Shown: positions 1 to 8,834 of the stretch, in pieces
Numbering within the stretch: the stretch's first letter is position 1
Layout of the letters: the number at the start of each line of letters is the position of its first letter
Assembly: GCA_023412515.1 (NCBI GenBank)
Contig: JAEYNO010000081.1
Coordinates: 1 to 25,118, forward strand
Length of the DNA stretch: 25,118 bases
Direction of reading: 5' to 3'
Source: Actinomycetes bacterium
GTDB taxonomy: Bacteria; Actinomycetota; Actinomycetes; Actinomycetales; Cellulomonadaceae
Made by a program: the position numbers and the translations under genes
Notes under the pieces: generated by a model
What the model saw: only the letters and a program-made list of their open reading frames with translations
What the model was told of the DNA's origin: nothing
The model's database searches: none

Positions 1-363
1 CGTCGGACGCGGGAGCCGTCGTCGCGCCAGCGGCGGGCGCGGACGCGCTGCGCACCGCAGCACCGCGAGGAGCACCGGCACCGTGCGCGTCGGCGACGAC
101 GCCGTCAGTCGACCTGCCGTCGACGGACGAGGGGCTGGTGAGGCGCACGCGAGGCGGTTCCGTTCGTTCGGGGTCGGCCGGTCGCTGCGGTGCGCCGGTC
201 GGGGGCTGACGTCGACGGCCATGCTACGCCGCGCGCGGGACGAAAGGCCCGCCAGCACGCCCGGCGGGACCTGTGAGATCGGTCGCGCGCCGCACATCGT
301 CCGGCGTGGCCGCGTGAGAGTGGCCGGAGGCTGGTCATCGTCGCTCGACCTCTGTGCATGCGC

Positions 364-373
364 TATAGGCTCG
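364..373 (+). promoter_or_regulatory. Candidate tkt promoter -10 element
   Basis: TATAGGCTCG contains TAGGCT, which fits the TANNNT -10 pattern of actinobacterial housekeeping sigma factors. The same 10-mer occurs on the minus strand upstream of gap (12110-12101). No good -35 hexamer is visible at 16-19 bases upstream. If used, it gives a leader of roughly 210 bases before tkt, containing two hairpins. The role is inferred from motif and recurrence. Confidence 0.4.
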
Positions 374-477
374 AGCGGCAACCGGCGTCCGTCCGCGCGC
401 GACGTCGTCCGGGTGTGCCCCCAGCAGGGCCGCATCCGCACGAACCGGCGCGCGGGCCAGCCACGGACGACCGTGCG

Positions 478-497
478 CTCGCGAGAACCCTCGCGAG
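478..497. repeat. Two copies of an 8-bp palindrome in the tkt leader
   Basis: CTCGCGAG occurs twice, at 478-485 and 490-497, separated by AACC. Each copy is itself a palindrome and together they form an 8-bp stem with a 4-base loop. It could be an operator for a dimeric regulator, with centres 12 bp apart (about one helical turn), or an RNA hairpin in the tkt leader. Sequence alone cannot decide. Confidence 0.5.
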
Positions 498-557
498 GCC
501 GTGCCGACTGACCGCCTGCGGGCGCCTGACGGACACGGCACGCAAGTCGGAACACGT

Positions 558-576
558 CACCCGGCTCCCCCGGGTG
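558..576 (+). promoter_or_regulatory. Hairpin just upstream of the tkt ribosome binding site
   Basis: CACCCGG (558-564) pairs perfectly with CCGGGTG (570-576) around a 5-base loop. The stem ends 5 bases before the GAGG (582-585) that serves the tkt GTG start at 590. In the mRNA it would sit directly against the initiation region and may influence translation. Confidence 0.4.
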
Positions 577-589
577 GGAATGAGGTGCG

Positions 590-2758
590 GTGAACGCGAA
601 GGCTCCCCTGGCCCAGACGGTCGGTTGGACCGACCTGGACGTGAAGGCTGTCGACACGGTGCGCGTCCTGGCGGCGGACTCGGTCGAGAAGGTCGGCAAC
701 GGACACCCGGGGACGGCGATCAGCCTCGCCCCCGTGGCCTACCTCCTGTACCAGAACGTGCTCCGGCACGACCCGCAGGACACGCACTGGCTCGGTCGTG
801 ACCGCTTCGTCCTGTCGGCGGGTCACTCCTGCCTGACCCAGTACATCCAGCTCTACCTGGGCGGCTTCGGCCTCGAGCTCGAGGACCTGCAGGCGCTGCG
901 GACCTGGGGCTCGAAGACCCCGGGGCACCCCGAGTACAAGCACACCGAGGGCGTCGAGATCACGACCGGCCCGCTCGGCCAGGGCCTGGCCTCGGCGGTC
1001 GGCTTCGCGATGGCGCAGCGCCGCGAGCGGCAGCTGCTGGACCCCGAGGCGCCCGCGGGCACGAGCCCGTTCGACCACTACACGTACGTGATCGCCTCGG
1101 ACGGCGACCTGCAGGAGGGCGTGACGAGCGAGGCCTCGTCGCTGGCCGGCACGCAGGAGCTCGGCAACCTGATCGTGCTGTGGGACGACAACCACATCTC
1201 GATCGAGGGTGACACCCAGATCGCGTTCACCGAGGACGTGCTGGCGCGCTACGAGTCGTACGGCTGGCACGTGCAGTTCGTCGACTGGACCGCCGGCGGC
1301 GAGTACCGCGAGGACGTGGACGCGCTGCACGCGGCCATCGAGGCCGCCAAGGCCGTGACGGACAAGCCGTCCTTCATCGGGATCCGCACGCTCATCGCGT
1401 GGCCGACGCCCGGCAAGACCGACGACCACTCGTCGCACGGCTCGAAGCTGGGCACGGACTCGATCCGCGGCCTCAAGGAGATCCTCGGCTTCGACCCGGA
1501 CCAGACGTTCGAGGTCGCGCCCGAGGTCCTCGCGCACACGCGTTCACTGGCGGACCGCGCCGCGACCGTCCGCGCCGCATGGCAGGAGTCGTTCGACGCC
1601 TGGAAGGCCGCCAACCCGGAGCGCGCCGCGCTCCTCGAGCGGCTGCGGGCCGGCGAGCTGCCCGCGGGCTGGACCGACTCGCTCCCGGTGTTCCCCGCCG
1701 GCAAGGCCGTCGCCACGCGCGCGGCCTCCGGTGAGGTGCTCTCCGCGATCGCCGACGAGCTCCCCGAGCTCTGGGGCGGCTCGGCCGACCTGGCCGGCTC
1801 CAACAACACGACGATGAAGGGCCAGCCGTCCTTCATCCCGGCGCACCGCTCCACGCACGAGTTCGCGGGCGACGAGGGCGGCCGCACGCTGCACTTCGGC
1901 ATCCGTGAGCACGGCATGGGCGCGATCCTGTCCGGTATCACGCTGCACGGCCTGACCCGCGCCTACGGCGGCACGTTCCTGCAGTTCGCGGACTACATGC
2001 GCGGCTCGGTCCGGCTCGCCTCGCTCATGGGCGTGCCCGCGATCTACGTGTGGACGCACGACTCGATCGGCCTCGGCGAGGACGGCCCGACGCATCAGCC
2101 CGTCGAGCACCTCACCGCGCTGCGCGCGATCCCCGGCCTGGCGGTCGTCCGTCCCGCGGACGCCAACGAGACGGCGCAGGCGTGGAAGGCGATCCTCGAG
2201 CACCGCGACGGTCCGGTCGGCCTGATCCTCACGCGCCAGAACGTCCCGACGTTCCCGCGCGGCGAGGACGGCTTCGCGGGCGCCGAGGGTGTCGCCAAGG
2301 GCGCCTACGTGCTCCTCGAGGCGAGCACCGGCACGCCCGAGGTCATCCTCATCGGCACGGGTTCCGAGGTCCAGCTCGCGGTCGAGGCGCGCGAGACGCT
2401 CGAGGCCGCCGGTGTCCCGACGCGCGTCGTCTCGGCGCCGTCGCTCGAGTGGTTCGCCGCTCAGGACGAGGCGTACCGCGAGTCGGTCCTGCCGTCGTCG
2501 GTGCGGGCGCGCGTCTCGGTCGAGGCCGGCATCGCGCTCTCGTGGCACAAGATCGTCGGCGACGCGGGCCGCAGCATCTCGCTCGAGCACTTCGGCGCGT
2601 CGGCGGACTACCAGGTGCTCTACCGCGAGTTCGGCATCACGACGGAGGCCGTCGTCGCGGCCGCGCACGAGTCGATCGCGGCCGCGCGCGGCGACGCGGC
2701 GCCGTCCGCGTCGCAGGCCGCCCCGACGGCGACCGGCACGGGCGACCAGCAGGGCTGA
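590..2758 (+). CDS. tkt: Transketolase
   Basis: Thiamine-diphosphate enzyme of the non-oxidative pentose-phosphate pathway. It moves two-carbon units between ketose and aldose phosphates in the cytoplasm. The 722-residue product carries the substrate-site GNGHPG (36-41), the metal/cofactor motif SDGDLQEG with D173, the IREHGMG segment with the catalytic glutamate E440, and the GPTHQPVEHL histidine H502. The order is the usual pyrophosphate-binding, pyrimidine-binding and C-terminal domains. Start: GTG at 590 with GAGG four bases upstream; upstream frame sequence does not look like transketolase. It is slightly longer than typical because of a low-complexity Ala/Pro/Gly/Thr tail of about 25 residues after the last conserved helix. 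First gene of the pentose-phosphate block; tal follows after a strong hairpin. Confidence 0.98.
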   Translation: MNAKAPLAQTVGWTDLDVKAVDTVRVLAADSVEKVGNGHPGTAISLAPVAYLLYQNVLRHDPQDTHWLGRDRFVLSAGHSCLTQYIQLYLGGFGLELEDLQALRTWGSKTPGHPEYKHTEGVEITTGPLGQGLASAVGFAMAQRRERQLLDPEAPAGTSPFDHYTYVIASDGDLQEGVTSEASSLAGTQELGNLIVLWDDNHISIEGDTQIAFTEDVLARYESYGWHVQFVDWTAGGEYREDVDALHAAIEAAKAVTDKPSFIGIRTLIAWPTPGKTDDHSSHGSKLGTDSIRGLKEILGFDPDQTFEVAPEVLAHTRSLADRAATVRAAWQESFDAWKAANPERAALLERLRAGELPAGWTDSLPVFPAGKAVATRAASGEVLSAIADELPELWGGSADLAGSNNTTMKGQPSFIPAHRSTHEFAGDEGGRTLHFGIREHGMGAILSGITLHGLTRAYGGTFLQFADYMRGSVRLASLMGVPAIYVWTHDSIGLGEDGPTHQPVEHLTALRAIPGLAVVRPADANETAQAWKAILEHRDGPVGLILTRQNVPTFPRGEDGFAGAEGVAKGAYVLLEASTGTPEVILIGTGSEVQLAVEARETLEAAGVPTRVVSAPSLEWFAAQDEAYRESVLPSSVRARVSVEAGIALSWHKIVGDAGRSISLEHFGASADYQVLYREFGITTEAVVAAAHESIAAARGDAAPSASQAAPTATGTGDQQG

Positions 2759-2764
2759 TCCGCA

Positions 2765-2810
2765 CGGGTGCACGGGACGCCACAACTCCAGCAGGCGTCC
2801 CGTGCACCCG
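2765..2810 (+). terminator. Perfect 17-bp hairpin between tkt and tal
   Basis: Arms 2765-2781 and 2794-2810 are perfectly complementary over 17 bp with a 12-base loop, beginning 6 bases after the tkt stop. No T-run follows, which is common for high-GC actinobacterial terminators. It lies inside an otherwise co-directional operon, so it may be a partial terminator or a 3'-end stabiliser that raises tkt mRNA relative to the downstream genes. Confidence 0.75.
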
Positions 2811-2886
2811 CGGGTCAGGATGACGAGGAGGTCGCGAGGGCACGGTCGTGCCTGCGCGCAGCAAGCTCATGAGGGAAGGAACGACC

Positions 2887-4013
2887 ATGGCACCGAGCGG
2901 ACCCCTCGCACGGCTCACCGAGGCGGGAGTGGCCGTCTGGCTCGACGACCTGTCGCGTGAGCGGCTGCGCTCCGGCAACCTCGCCTCGCTCGTGGAGCGC
3001 GGCGTGGTGGGTGTGACCACCAACCCGACGATCTTCGCGGCGGCGATCAGCCAGGGCGACGCCTACGACGAGCAGCTGCGCGCGCTCGCCGCGCAGGGCG
3101 CGGACGTCGACCAGGCGGTGTTCACGATCACGACCGACGACGTGCGAGCGGCCGCGGACGTGCTCCGTCCCGTGTACGACCGCACCGACGGCCAGGACGG
3201 ACGCGTCTCGATCGAGGTCGACCCGCGGCTCGCGCGGGACACCGCGGCGACGGTCACCTCTGCTCGCGCGCTGTGGTCGACGGTCGACCGGCCCAACGTC
3301 TTCATCAAGATCCCCGCGACCCTCGAGGGCCTCCCCGCGATCACCGCCGTGCTCGCCGAGGGCATCAGCGTCAACGTGACGCTGATCTTCTCGCTCGAGC
3401 GCTACGCCGCCGTGCTCGACGCGTTCCAGTCGGGCCTCGAGCAGGCGCGCGCCAACGGCCACGACCTGGCTCCGATCGCGTCGGTCGCCTCGTTCTTCGT
3501 CTCGCGCGTCGACACCGCGATCGACCCCCGGCTCGACGCCCTTGCGACCCCCGAGGCGGCCGAGCTGCGCGGCAAGGCCGCGATCGCCAACGCACGCCTC
3601 GCGTACGGCGTGTACGAGGAGGTCGTCGCGAGCGAGCGCTGGCAGGCCCTCGCCGCCGCCGGCGCGCGCCCGCAGCGCCCGCTGTGGGCGTCGACCGGCG
3701 TCAAGGACCCGGCCTATCCCGACACGCTGTACGTCGACGAGCTCGTCGTCGCGGGCGTCGTCAACACGATGCCCGAGAAGACGCTCGAGGCGGTCGCCGA
3801 CCACGGCGGCGACGCGCGCGACACCGTCACGGGTACCCAGGACGCCTCCGCCAGGCTGCTCGACCGCCTCGTCGCGCTCGGCATCGACGTCGACGACGTC
3901 GCGCGGCAGCTCGAGATCGAGGGCGTCGAGAAGTTCGAGGCGAGCTGGGAACAGCTGCTCGCCAAGGTGTCCGAGGGCCTGGGCGTGGCGGCCGAGCGCG
4001 CGGCGGGGGCCCA

Positions 4014-4017
<4 letters not shown>
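2887..4017 (+). CDS. tal: Transaldolase
   Basis: Schiff-base aldolase of the non-oxidative pentose-phosphate pathway, transferring the dihydroxyacetone unit from sedoheptulose-7-phosphate to glyceraldehyde-3-phosphate. The 376-residue product is the long actinobacterial form. It shows GVTTNPTIF near residue 40, the Schiff-base lysine K141 in NVFIKIPAT, NVTLIFS, and the SFFVSRVD segment. ATG at 2887 is chosen because GAGGGAAGGA sits just upstream and the family N-terminus fits. A GTG at 2848 in the same frame lacks a ribosome binding site and would add 13 unconserved residues. The stop codon overlaps the zwf GTG by 4 bases, implying translational coupling. Confidence 0.97.
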
Positions 4018-5551
<1,534 letters not shown>

Positions 5552-5555
<4 letters not shown>

Positions 5556-6475
5556 TCATCGACATGCCGGGCACCACGACGCGTGCGATCGCCAAGCGTC
5601 TGCTCACCGAGCGCGACGAGGGTGGCGCGGTCGCGCTCGGCCGCGTCCTGACGCTCATCGTCGACACAGGTGACCACGACCCGGAGCACGCGATCGCCGC
5701 CGCGAACGACGCCAGCCGCGAGCACCCGTGCCGCGTCATCCTCATCCAGTCGCAGCACGACGGCTCCCCCAGCGGCGAAGGCCTCGACGCCCAGATCCGC
5801 CTCGGCGGGGACGCCGGCGCGAGCGAGGTGATCATCCTGCGGCCGGCAGGCGAGGTCGCCGAGCACCTCGACACCCTCGTCATGCCGCTGCTGCTGCCGG
5901 ACGCCCCCATCGTCGCGTGGTGGCCGTACGAGCCGCCCGCCGTCCCGTCTCAGACGCCGCTCGGCCGGATGGCACAGCGCCGCATCACGGACTCCGTGCG
6001 CTCGTCCGACCCGCACGCGTGGCTGCGCCGTCTCGCCGAGTCGTACCAGGAGGGCGACACCGACCTGGCGTGGACCCGCGCGACCCTGTGGCGCGGGCTC
6101 GTCGCGGCCACGCTCGAGCAGCCCCCGTACGAGCCGGTGCGCCGCGCGGTCGTCTCCGGGGAGGCCACCCACACGTCCGTCGACATGGTGGCCGCCTGGC
6201 TCGCGCACGCACTGCGCTGCCCGGTCGAGGTCGAGCGCATCCTGGACGCCCCGGCGATCGTCCAGGTCAAGCTCGAGCGCGAGTCGGGTGACATCGTGCT
6301 CGGCCGCCCGGACGGCAAGACTGCCGCGTTGCACCAGCCGGGCCAGCCGGAGCACCGCATCGCACTGCCGATCCGGCACCTGCGCGAGTGCCTCGCCGAG
6401 GAGCTGCGCCGGCTCGATCCCGACGAGGTGTACGGCGAGGTGCTCACCAAGGGTCTGGCGAGGATCCCCGCATGA
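5552..6475 (+). CDS. opcA: Glucose-6-phosphate dehydrogenase assembly/activator protein OpcA
   Basis: OpcA is a non-catalytic partner of Zwf, described in cyanobacteria and corynebacteria as needed for assembly or full activity of glucose-6-phosphate dehydrogenase. The 307-residue product starts MIIDMPGTTT and contains the conserved PDAPIVAWWPYEPP segment (around 110-125) and SSDPHAWLRRLAESY typical of the family. Start: GTG at 5552 in a GTGA overlap with zwf, with GGAGG (5542-5546) upstream. The stop overlaps the pgl start as ATGA. No enzyme motif is visible, consistent with a regulatory or scaffold role. Confidence 0.93.
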
Positions 6476-7251
6476 CCGCGCGGGCGGCGCGCGACGTCGT
6501 CGTCCACCCGGACGCGACGCTCCTGGCGCAGGCCACCGCGGCGCGCCTGCTCGTCGCGCTCGTCGACGCGCAGTCGCACCGCGCTCCCCTGCACGTCGTG
6601 CTGACCGGCGGGACGGTCGGCATCGCCACGCTGGCCGCGGTAGCTGCCTCGCCCGTGCGCGATGCGGTCGACTGGTCGCAGGTGCACCTGTGGTGGGGCG
6701 ACGAGCGGTTCCTGCCGGACGGTGACGGCGACCGCAACGAGACCCAGGCGCGTGACGCGCTGCTCACGGCCCTCGGCGACGCCCTGCCCACGGCGAACGT
6801 GCACCCCGTCGCGGCGCTCGACGACACCGTCCCGACGCCCGAGGCGGCCGCCGAGGCCTACGCCGCCGAGCTCGCCCGGTACGCCGACGAGGGTCGGCAG
6901 GTGCCCCGGTTCGACGTGCTGCTCCTCGGCATGGGGCCCGACGGCCATGTCGCGTCGCTCTTCCCGGGCCACCCGGCGGTCGACGTCGAGGGCGTCGCCA
7001 CCGCCGGCGTACACGGCTCCCCCAAGCCGCCGCCGCTGCGCGTGACGCTCACCTTCGACGCGATCCGCGGCGCGCGCGAGGTCTGGGTGGTCGCCGCGGG
7101 CGCCGAGAAGGCGTCCGCGGTGGCGTCCGCGCTCTCGTCGGCGCCTGTCTCCGTCACGCCCGCCGCAGGTGCGCTCGGGACCGAGCGCACCCTGTGGCTG
7201 CTCGACGCGGCCGCGGCCGCGGACCTGCCCGCAGGCGGCGCCCCCGCCTGA
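6472..7251 (+). CDS. pgl: 6-phosphogluconolactonase
   Basis: Hydrolyses 6-phosphogluconolactone, the product of Zwf, to 6-phosphogluconate. The 259-residue product belongs to the DevB/SOL family related to glucosamine-6-phosphate isomerase. It has LTGGTVG (around 44-50), the VHLWWGDERFLP block with the following DRNE, and LLGMGPDGHVASLFPGH (around 150). ATG at 6472 overlaps the opcA stop as ATGA and gives the expected N-terminus; longer in-frame options would run into opcA. It completes the oxidative arm in this operon. The third oxidative enzyme, 6-phosphogluconate dehydrogenase, is not in the window. Confidence 0.96.
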   Translation: MTARAARDVVVHPDATLLAQATAARLLVALVDAQSHRAPLHVVLTGGTVGIATLAAVAASPVRDAVDWSQVHLWWGDERFLPDGDGDRNETQARDALLTALGDALPTANVHPVAALDDTVPTPEAAAEAYAAELARYADEGRQVPRFDVLLLGMGPDGHVASLFPGHPAVDVEGVATAGVHGSPKPPPLRVTLTFDAIRGAREVWVVAAGAEKASAVASALSSAPVSVTPAAGALGTERTLWLLDAAAAADLPAGGAPA

Positions 7252-7274
7252 CCGACCACCGAGAGGGAACCGCC

Positions 7275-7976
7275 GTGGCCCAGGCGCCGCACGTCCAGCC
7301 CGTCCCGAGCGGTCCCGACGCGCGGTGGGCACAGGTCGACTCCTACTTCGGTGGGCTGGTCCGCGAGGACGCGGACGTCACCGCCACGCGGGAACGTGCC
7401 GCGGAGGCGGGACTGCCCGACATCGCGGTCGCGCCGAACCAGGGCAAGCTGCTGCAGCTGCTCGCCTCGCTCGTCGGTGCCCGCCGCGTCCTGGAGATCG
7501 GCACGCTCGGCGGCTACAGCACGCTCTGGCTCGCGCGGGCGCTGCCGTCGGACGGCAGCCTCGTGAGCCTCGAGCTCGACCCGAAGCACGCCGAGGTCGC
7601 TCGTGCGTCGCTCACCCAGGCGGGGGTGGGTGACCTCGTCGAGGTCGTCGTCGGTCCCGCCGTCGACTCGCTCGGCGCGCTCGTGGCCGCAGGCACCGAG
7701 CCGTTCGACTTCATCTTCATCGACGCCGACAAGCAACAGCTCGCGCGGTACGTGGAGCTGTCGCTCGCGCTCTCCCGGCCCGGCACGGCGATCGTCGTCG
7801 ACAACGTCGTGCGCGACGGCGCGGTGATCGACCCCGAGCACCCCGACGACCGGGTCCAGGGCGTGCGACGCATGGTCGAGCTGCTGACCGACCACCCACA
7901 CCTCGAGGCGACCGTGCTGCAGACCGTGGGCAGCAAGGGCTACGACGGCTTCGCCCTGCTCCGCGTGCTGCCCTGA
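7275..7976 (+). CDS. Cation-dependent O-methyltransferase family protein
   Basis: Class I SAM-dependent methyltransferase of the caffeoyl-CoA/catechol O-methyltransferase-like family, 233 residues, a normal length. Visible are the SAM-binding motif VLEIGTLGGYSTLW (72-85), the acidic SLELD that would hold the SAM ribose, and the metal-site elements FIDADK (D150, D152) and DN (176-177). GTG at 7275 follows GAGAGGGA by about 7 bases. It begins 23 bases after pgl and is probably cotranscribed, although methyl transfer has no obvious link with the pentose-phosphate pathway. The substrate cannot be read from the sequence; small catechol-like acceptors are typical for the family. It ends 52 bases before the convergent terminator. 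Confidence 0.88.
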   Translation: MAQAPHVQPVPSGPDARWAQVDSYFGGLVREDADVTATRERAAEAGLPDIAVAPNQGKLLQLLASLVGARRVLEIGTLGGYSTLWLARALPSDGSLVSLELDPKHAEVARASLTQAGVGDLVEVVVGPAVDSLGALVAAGTEPFDFIFIDADKQQLARYVELSLALSRPGTAIVVDNVVRDGAVIDPEHPDDRVQGVRRMVELLTDHPHLEATVLQTVGSKGYDGFALLRVLP

Positions 7977-8028
7977 GCCTCGCGCAGGACAGCCGGATCA
8001 CCGGCGTCGGCACACGTGGCCTGACACG

Positions 8029-8063
8029 CCGAAGGGCCCCCGCGCGGTGCGGGGGCCCTTCGG
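8029..8063. terminator. Bidirectional terminator between the pentose-phosphate block and rbpA
   Basis: Arms 8029-8043 and 8049-8063 pair perfectly over 15 bp around a 5-base loop. On the plus strand the stem ends in CCTTCGG, so the other strand starts CCGAAGG. It lies between convergent genes, the methyltransferase stop at 7976 and the rbpA stop at 8074, and can serve both directions. Confidence 0.9.
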
Positions 8064-8073
8064 TCGAGCTGGG

Positions 8074-8421
8074 TCAGCGGCCGCGCCGTGCGCGCAGGGC
8101 CGCGAGAGCCTCGTCGAGGATCGCGGCGCCGTCCTCGTCGGACCGCCGCTCCTTCACGTACGCCAGGTGCGTCTTGTACGGCTCGTTGCGCACAGGCGCC
8201 GGAGGGTTCTCCTGGTCCTGACCCGCGGGGAAGCCGCAGCGCGGGCAGTCCCAGGTCGCGGGCGCCTCCTCGGCGGCCTCCTCGGCGAAGCTCGGGCGCG
8301 TCTCGTGGCCGTTCGCGCACCAGTAGGAGATCCAGATCCGCGGAGCCGCGTCGCCGCGTTCCGCCTCGCCCATGGGGCCCGCGCCGACGCGGGAGCCTCG
8401 GATCGCGTTACCGCTCGCCAT
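8074..8421 (-). CDS. rbpA: RNA polymerase-binding protein RbpA
   Basis: Actinobacterial general transcription factor that binds RNA polymerase and group 1/2 sigma factors and stabilises the open complex. The 115-residue product begins MASGNAIRGSRVGAGPMGE, the conserved N-terminal tail. A small zinc-ribbon-like core follows, with C35, H39, C59 and C62 (WCANGHE...CPRCG). Next come the basic linker KTHLAYVKERRS and the C-terminal sigma-interaction helix (ILDEALAALR). ATG at 8421 is chosen from the conserved start and an upstream GGGGGA; the frame extends further but is unconserved. It starts 11 bases after secG and is probably cotranscribed with it. All four putative zinc ligands are present. 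Confidence 0.96.
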   Translation of the reverse strand: MASGNAIRGSRVGAGPMGEAERGDAAPRIWISYWCANGHETRPSFAEEAAEEAPATWDCPRCGFPAGQDQENPPAPVRNEPYKTHLAYVKERRSDEDGAAILDEALAALRARRGR

Positions 8422-8432
8422 GGTCCCCCGCC

Positions 8433-8678
8433 TCAGCCGTCGTAGCGCTCGATCAGACCGAGCACCACGATCACGCCGGCCCACGTGAGCGCGACACCGA
8501 CGGTGATCCGGTTGAGGTTGCGCTCAGCGACGCCCGAGCTGCCGGCGCTCGACGTGATGCCGCCGCCGAACATGTCGGAGAGACCTCCGCCCTTGCCCTT
8601 GTGGAGGAGCACCAACGGAACGAGGAGTGCGCTGGTCAGCACCAGGAGCACCTGCATCGAGATCTTCAAACCGGTCAC
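8433..8678 (-). CDS. secG: Preprotein translocase subunit SecG
   Basis: Small integral membrane subunit of the SecYEG protein-export channel. The 81-residue product has a first transmembrane segment (about 6-24, LQVLLV-type), then the diagnostic cytoplasmic loop LLHKGKGGGLSDMFGGG, then SVAERNLNRIT-like sequence and a second transmembrane segment near the C-terminus. GTG at 8678 is chosen because GAGGAA lies about 10 bases upstream and the length matches the family (about 75-80). The same frame continues upstream for 45 unconserved arginine-rich codons. Separated from tpiA by two hairpins, so a separate promoter is likely; rbpA follows closely. Confidence 0.93.
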   Translation of the reverse strand: MTGLKISMQVLLVLTSALLVPLVLLHKGKGGGLSDMFGGGITSSAGSSGVAERNLNRITVGVALTWAGVIVVLGLIERYDG

Positions 8679-8711
8679 GTCGGTGTCGTTCCTCACTAGC
8701 GAAGCGGGGCC

Positions 8712-8733
8712 GCCCGCGCGACGACGCGCGGGC
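8712..8733 (-). terminator. Hairpin in the tpiA-secG gap
   Basis: Arms 8712-8720 and 8725-8733 (GCCCGCGCG / CGCGCGGGC) pair over 9 bp around a 4-base loop. It is either a second terminator for the glycolytic operon or, if transcription starts near 8735, a structure at the 5' end of the secG leader. Confidence 0.5.
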
Positions 8734-8740
8734 CGGGTAC

Positions 8741-8770
8741 AGGGTAGGCGACGAATCGCGCCAGAATCCA
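8741..8770 (-). promoter_or_regulatory. Candidate secG-rbpA promoter
   Basis: On the minus strand TACCCT (8746-8741) fits TANNNT. TGGATT (8770-8765) lies 18 bases upstream as a weak -35. It sits after the likely tpiA terminator and before secG, where a new promoter would be expected. Motif quality is modest. Confidence 0.35.
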
Positions 8771-8776
8771 CATCGA

Positions 8777-8820
8777 CGCCCCGGTGAGGCCCTGGGTGAG
8801 ACAGGAGCCGCACCGGGGCG
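8777..8820 (-). terminator. Terminator after tpiA
   Basis: Perfect outer arms 8777-8786 and 8811-8820 (10 bp). An inner GGC/GCC plus CCTG/CAGG continuation gives about 17 pairs with one mismatch and a bulge, starting 15 bases beyond the tpiA stop at 8835. It likely ends most gap-pgk-tpiA transcripts. Confidence 0.75.
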
Positions 8821-8834
8821 CCGGTGGGAGTGGG

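Larger units (their letters stand above)
1..589. other. Leader/intergenic region upstream of tkt
   Basis: No convincing complete gene is visible in these 589 bases. Open frames here are arginine-rich products of GC bias and resemble no family I know. It holds a promoter-like element at 364-373, a doubled palindrome at 478-497 and a hairpin at 558-576 next to the tkt ribosome binding site. On the minus strand a GTG at 55-53 opens a frame running off the window start (begins VRSASAPAAGA). Because ctaB (haem O synthase) is usually divergent from tkt in actinobacteria, this could be its extreme N-terminus. Only 18 codons are visible and no good ribosome binding site precedes it, so I do not call it a gene. 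Confidence 0.5.

Noticed and set aside
83..511. Plus-strand open frame of 142 codons in the tkt leader
   Set aside because: Arg-rich, cysteine-scattered sequence with no ribosome binding site or family resemblance; likely chance in GC-rich non-coding DNA.
1544..2785. Long minus-strand frame opposite tkt, and similar ones opposite zwf (3714-5462) and opcA/pgl (5950-7332)
   Set aside because: Compositional shadows with no recognisable family; the plus-strand genes are unambiguous.
2819..2960. Small frame with ATG at 2819 overlapping the start of tal, a possible upstream ORF
   Set aside because: It is part of a longer random frame, has no ribosome binding site of its own and reads as basic low-complexity sequence.
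8679..8813. Longer SecG with a 45-residue N-terminal extension
   Set aside because: SecG is normally about 75-80 residues starting just before its first membrane helix; the extension is Arg/Pro-rich and crosses hairpins.
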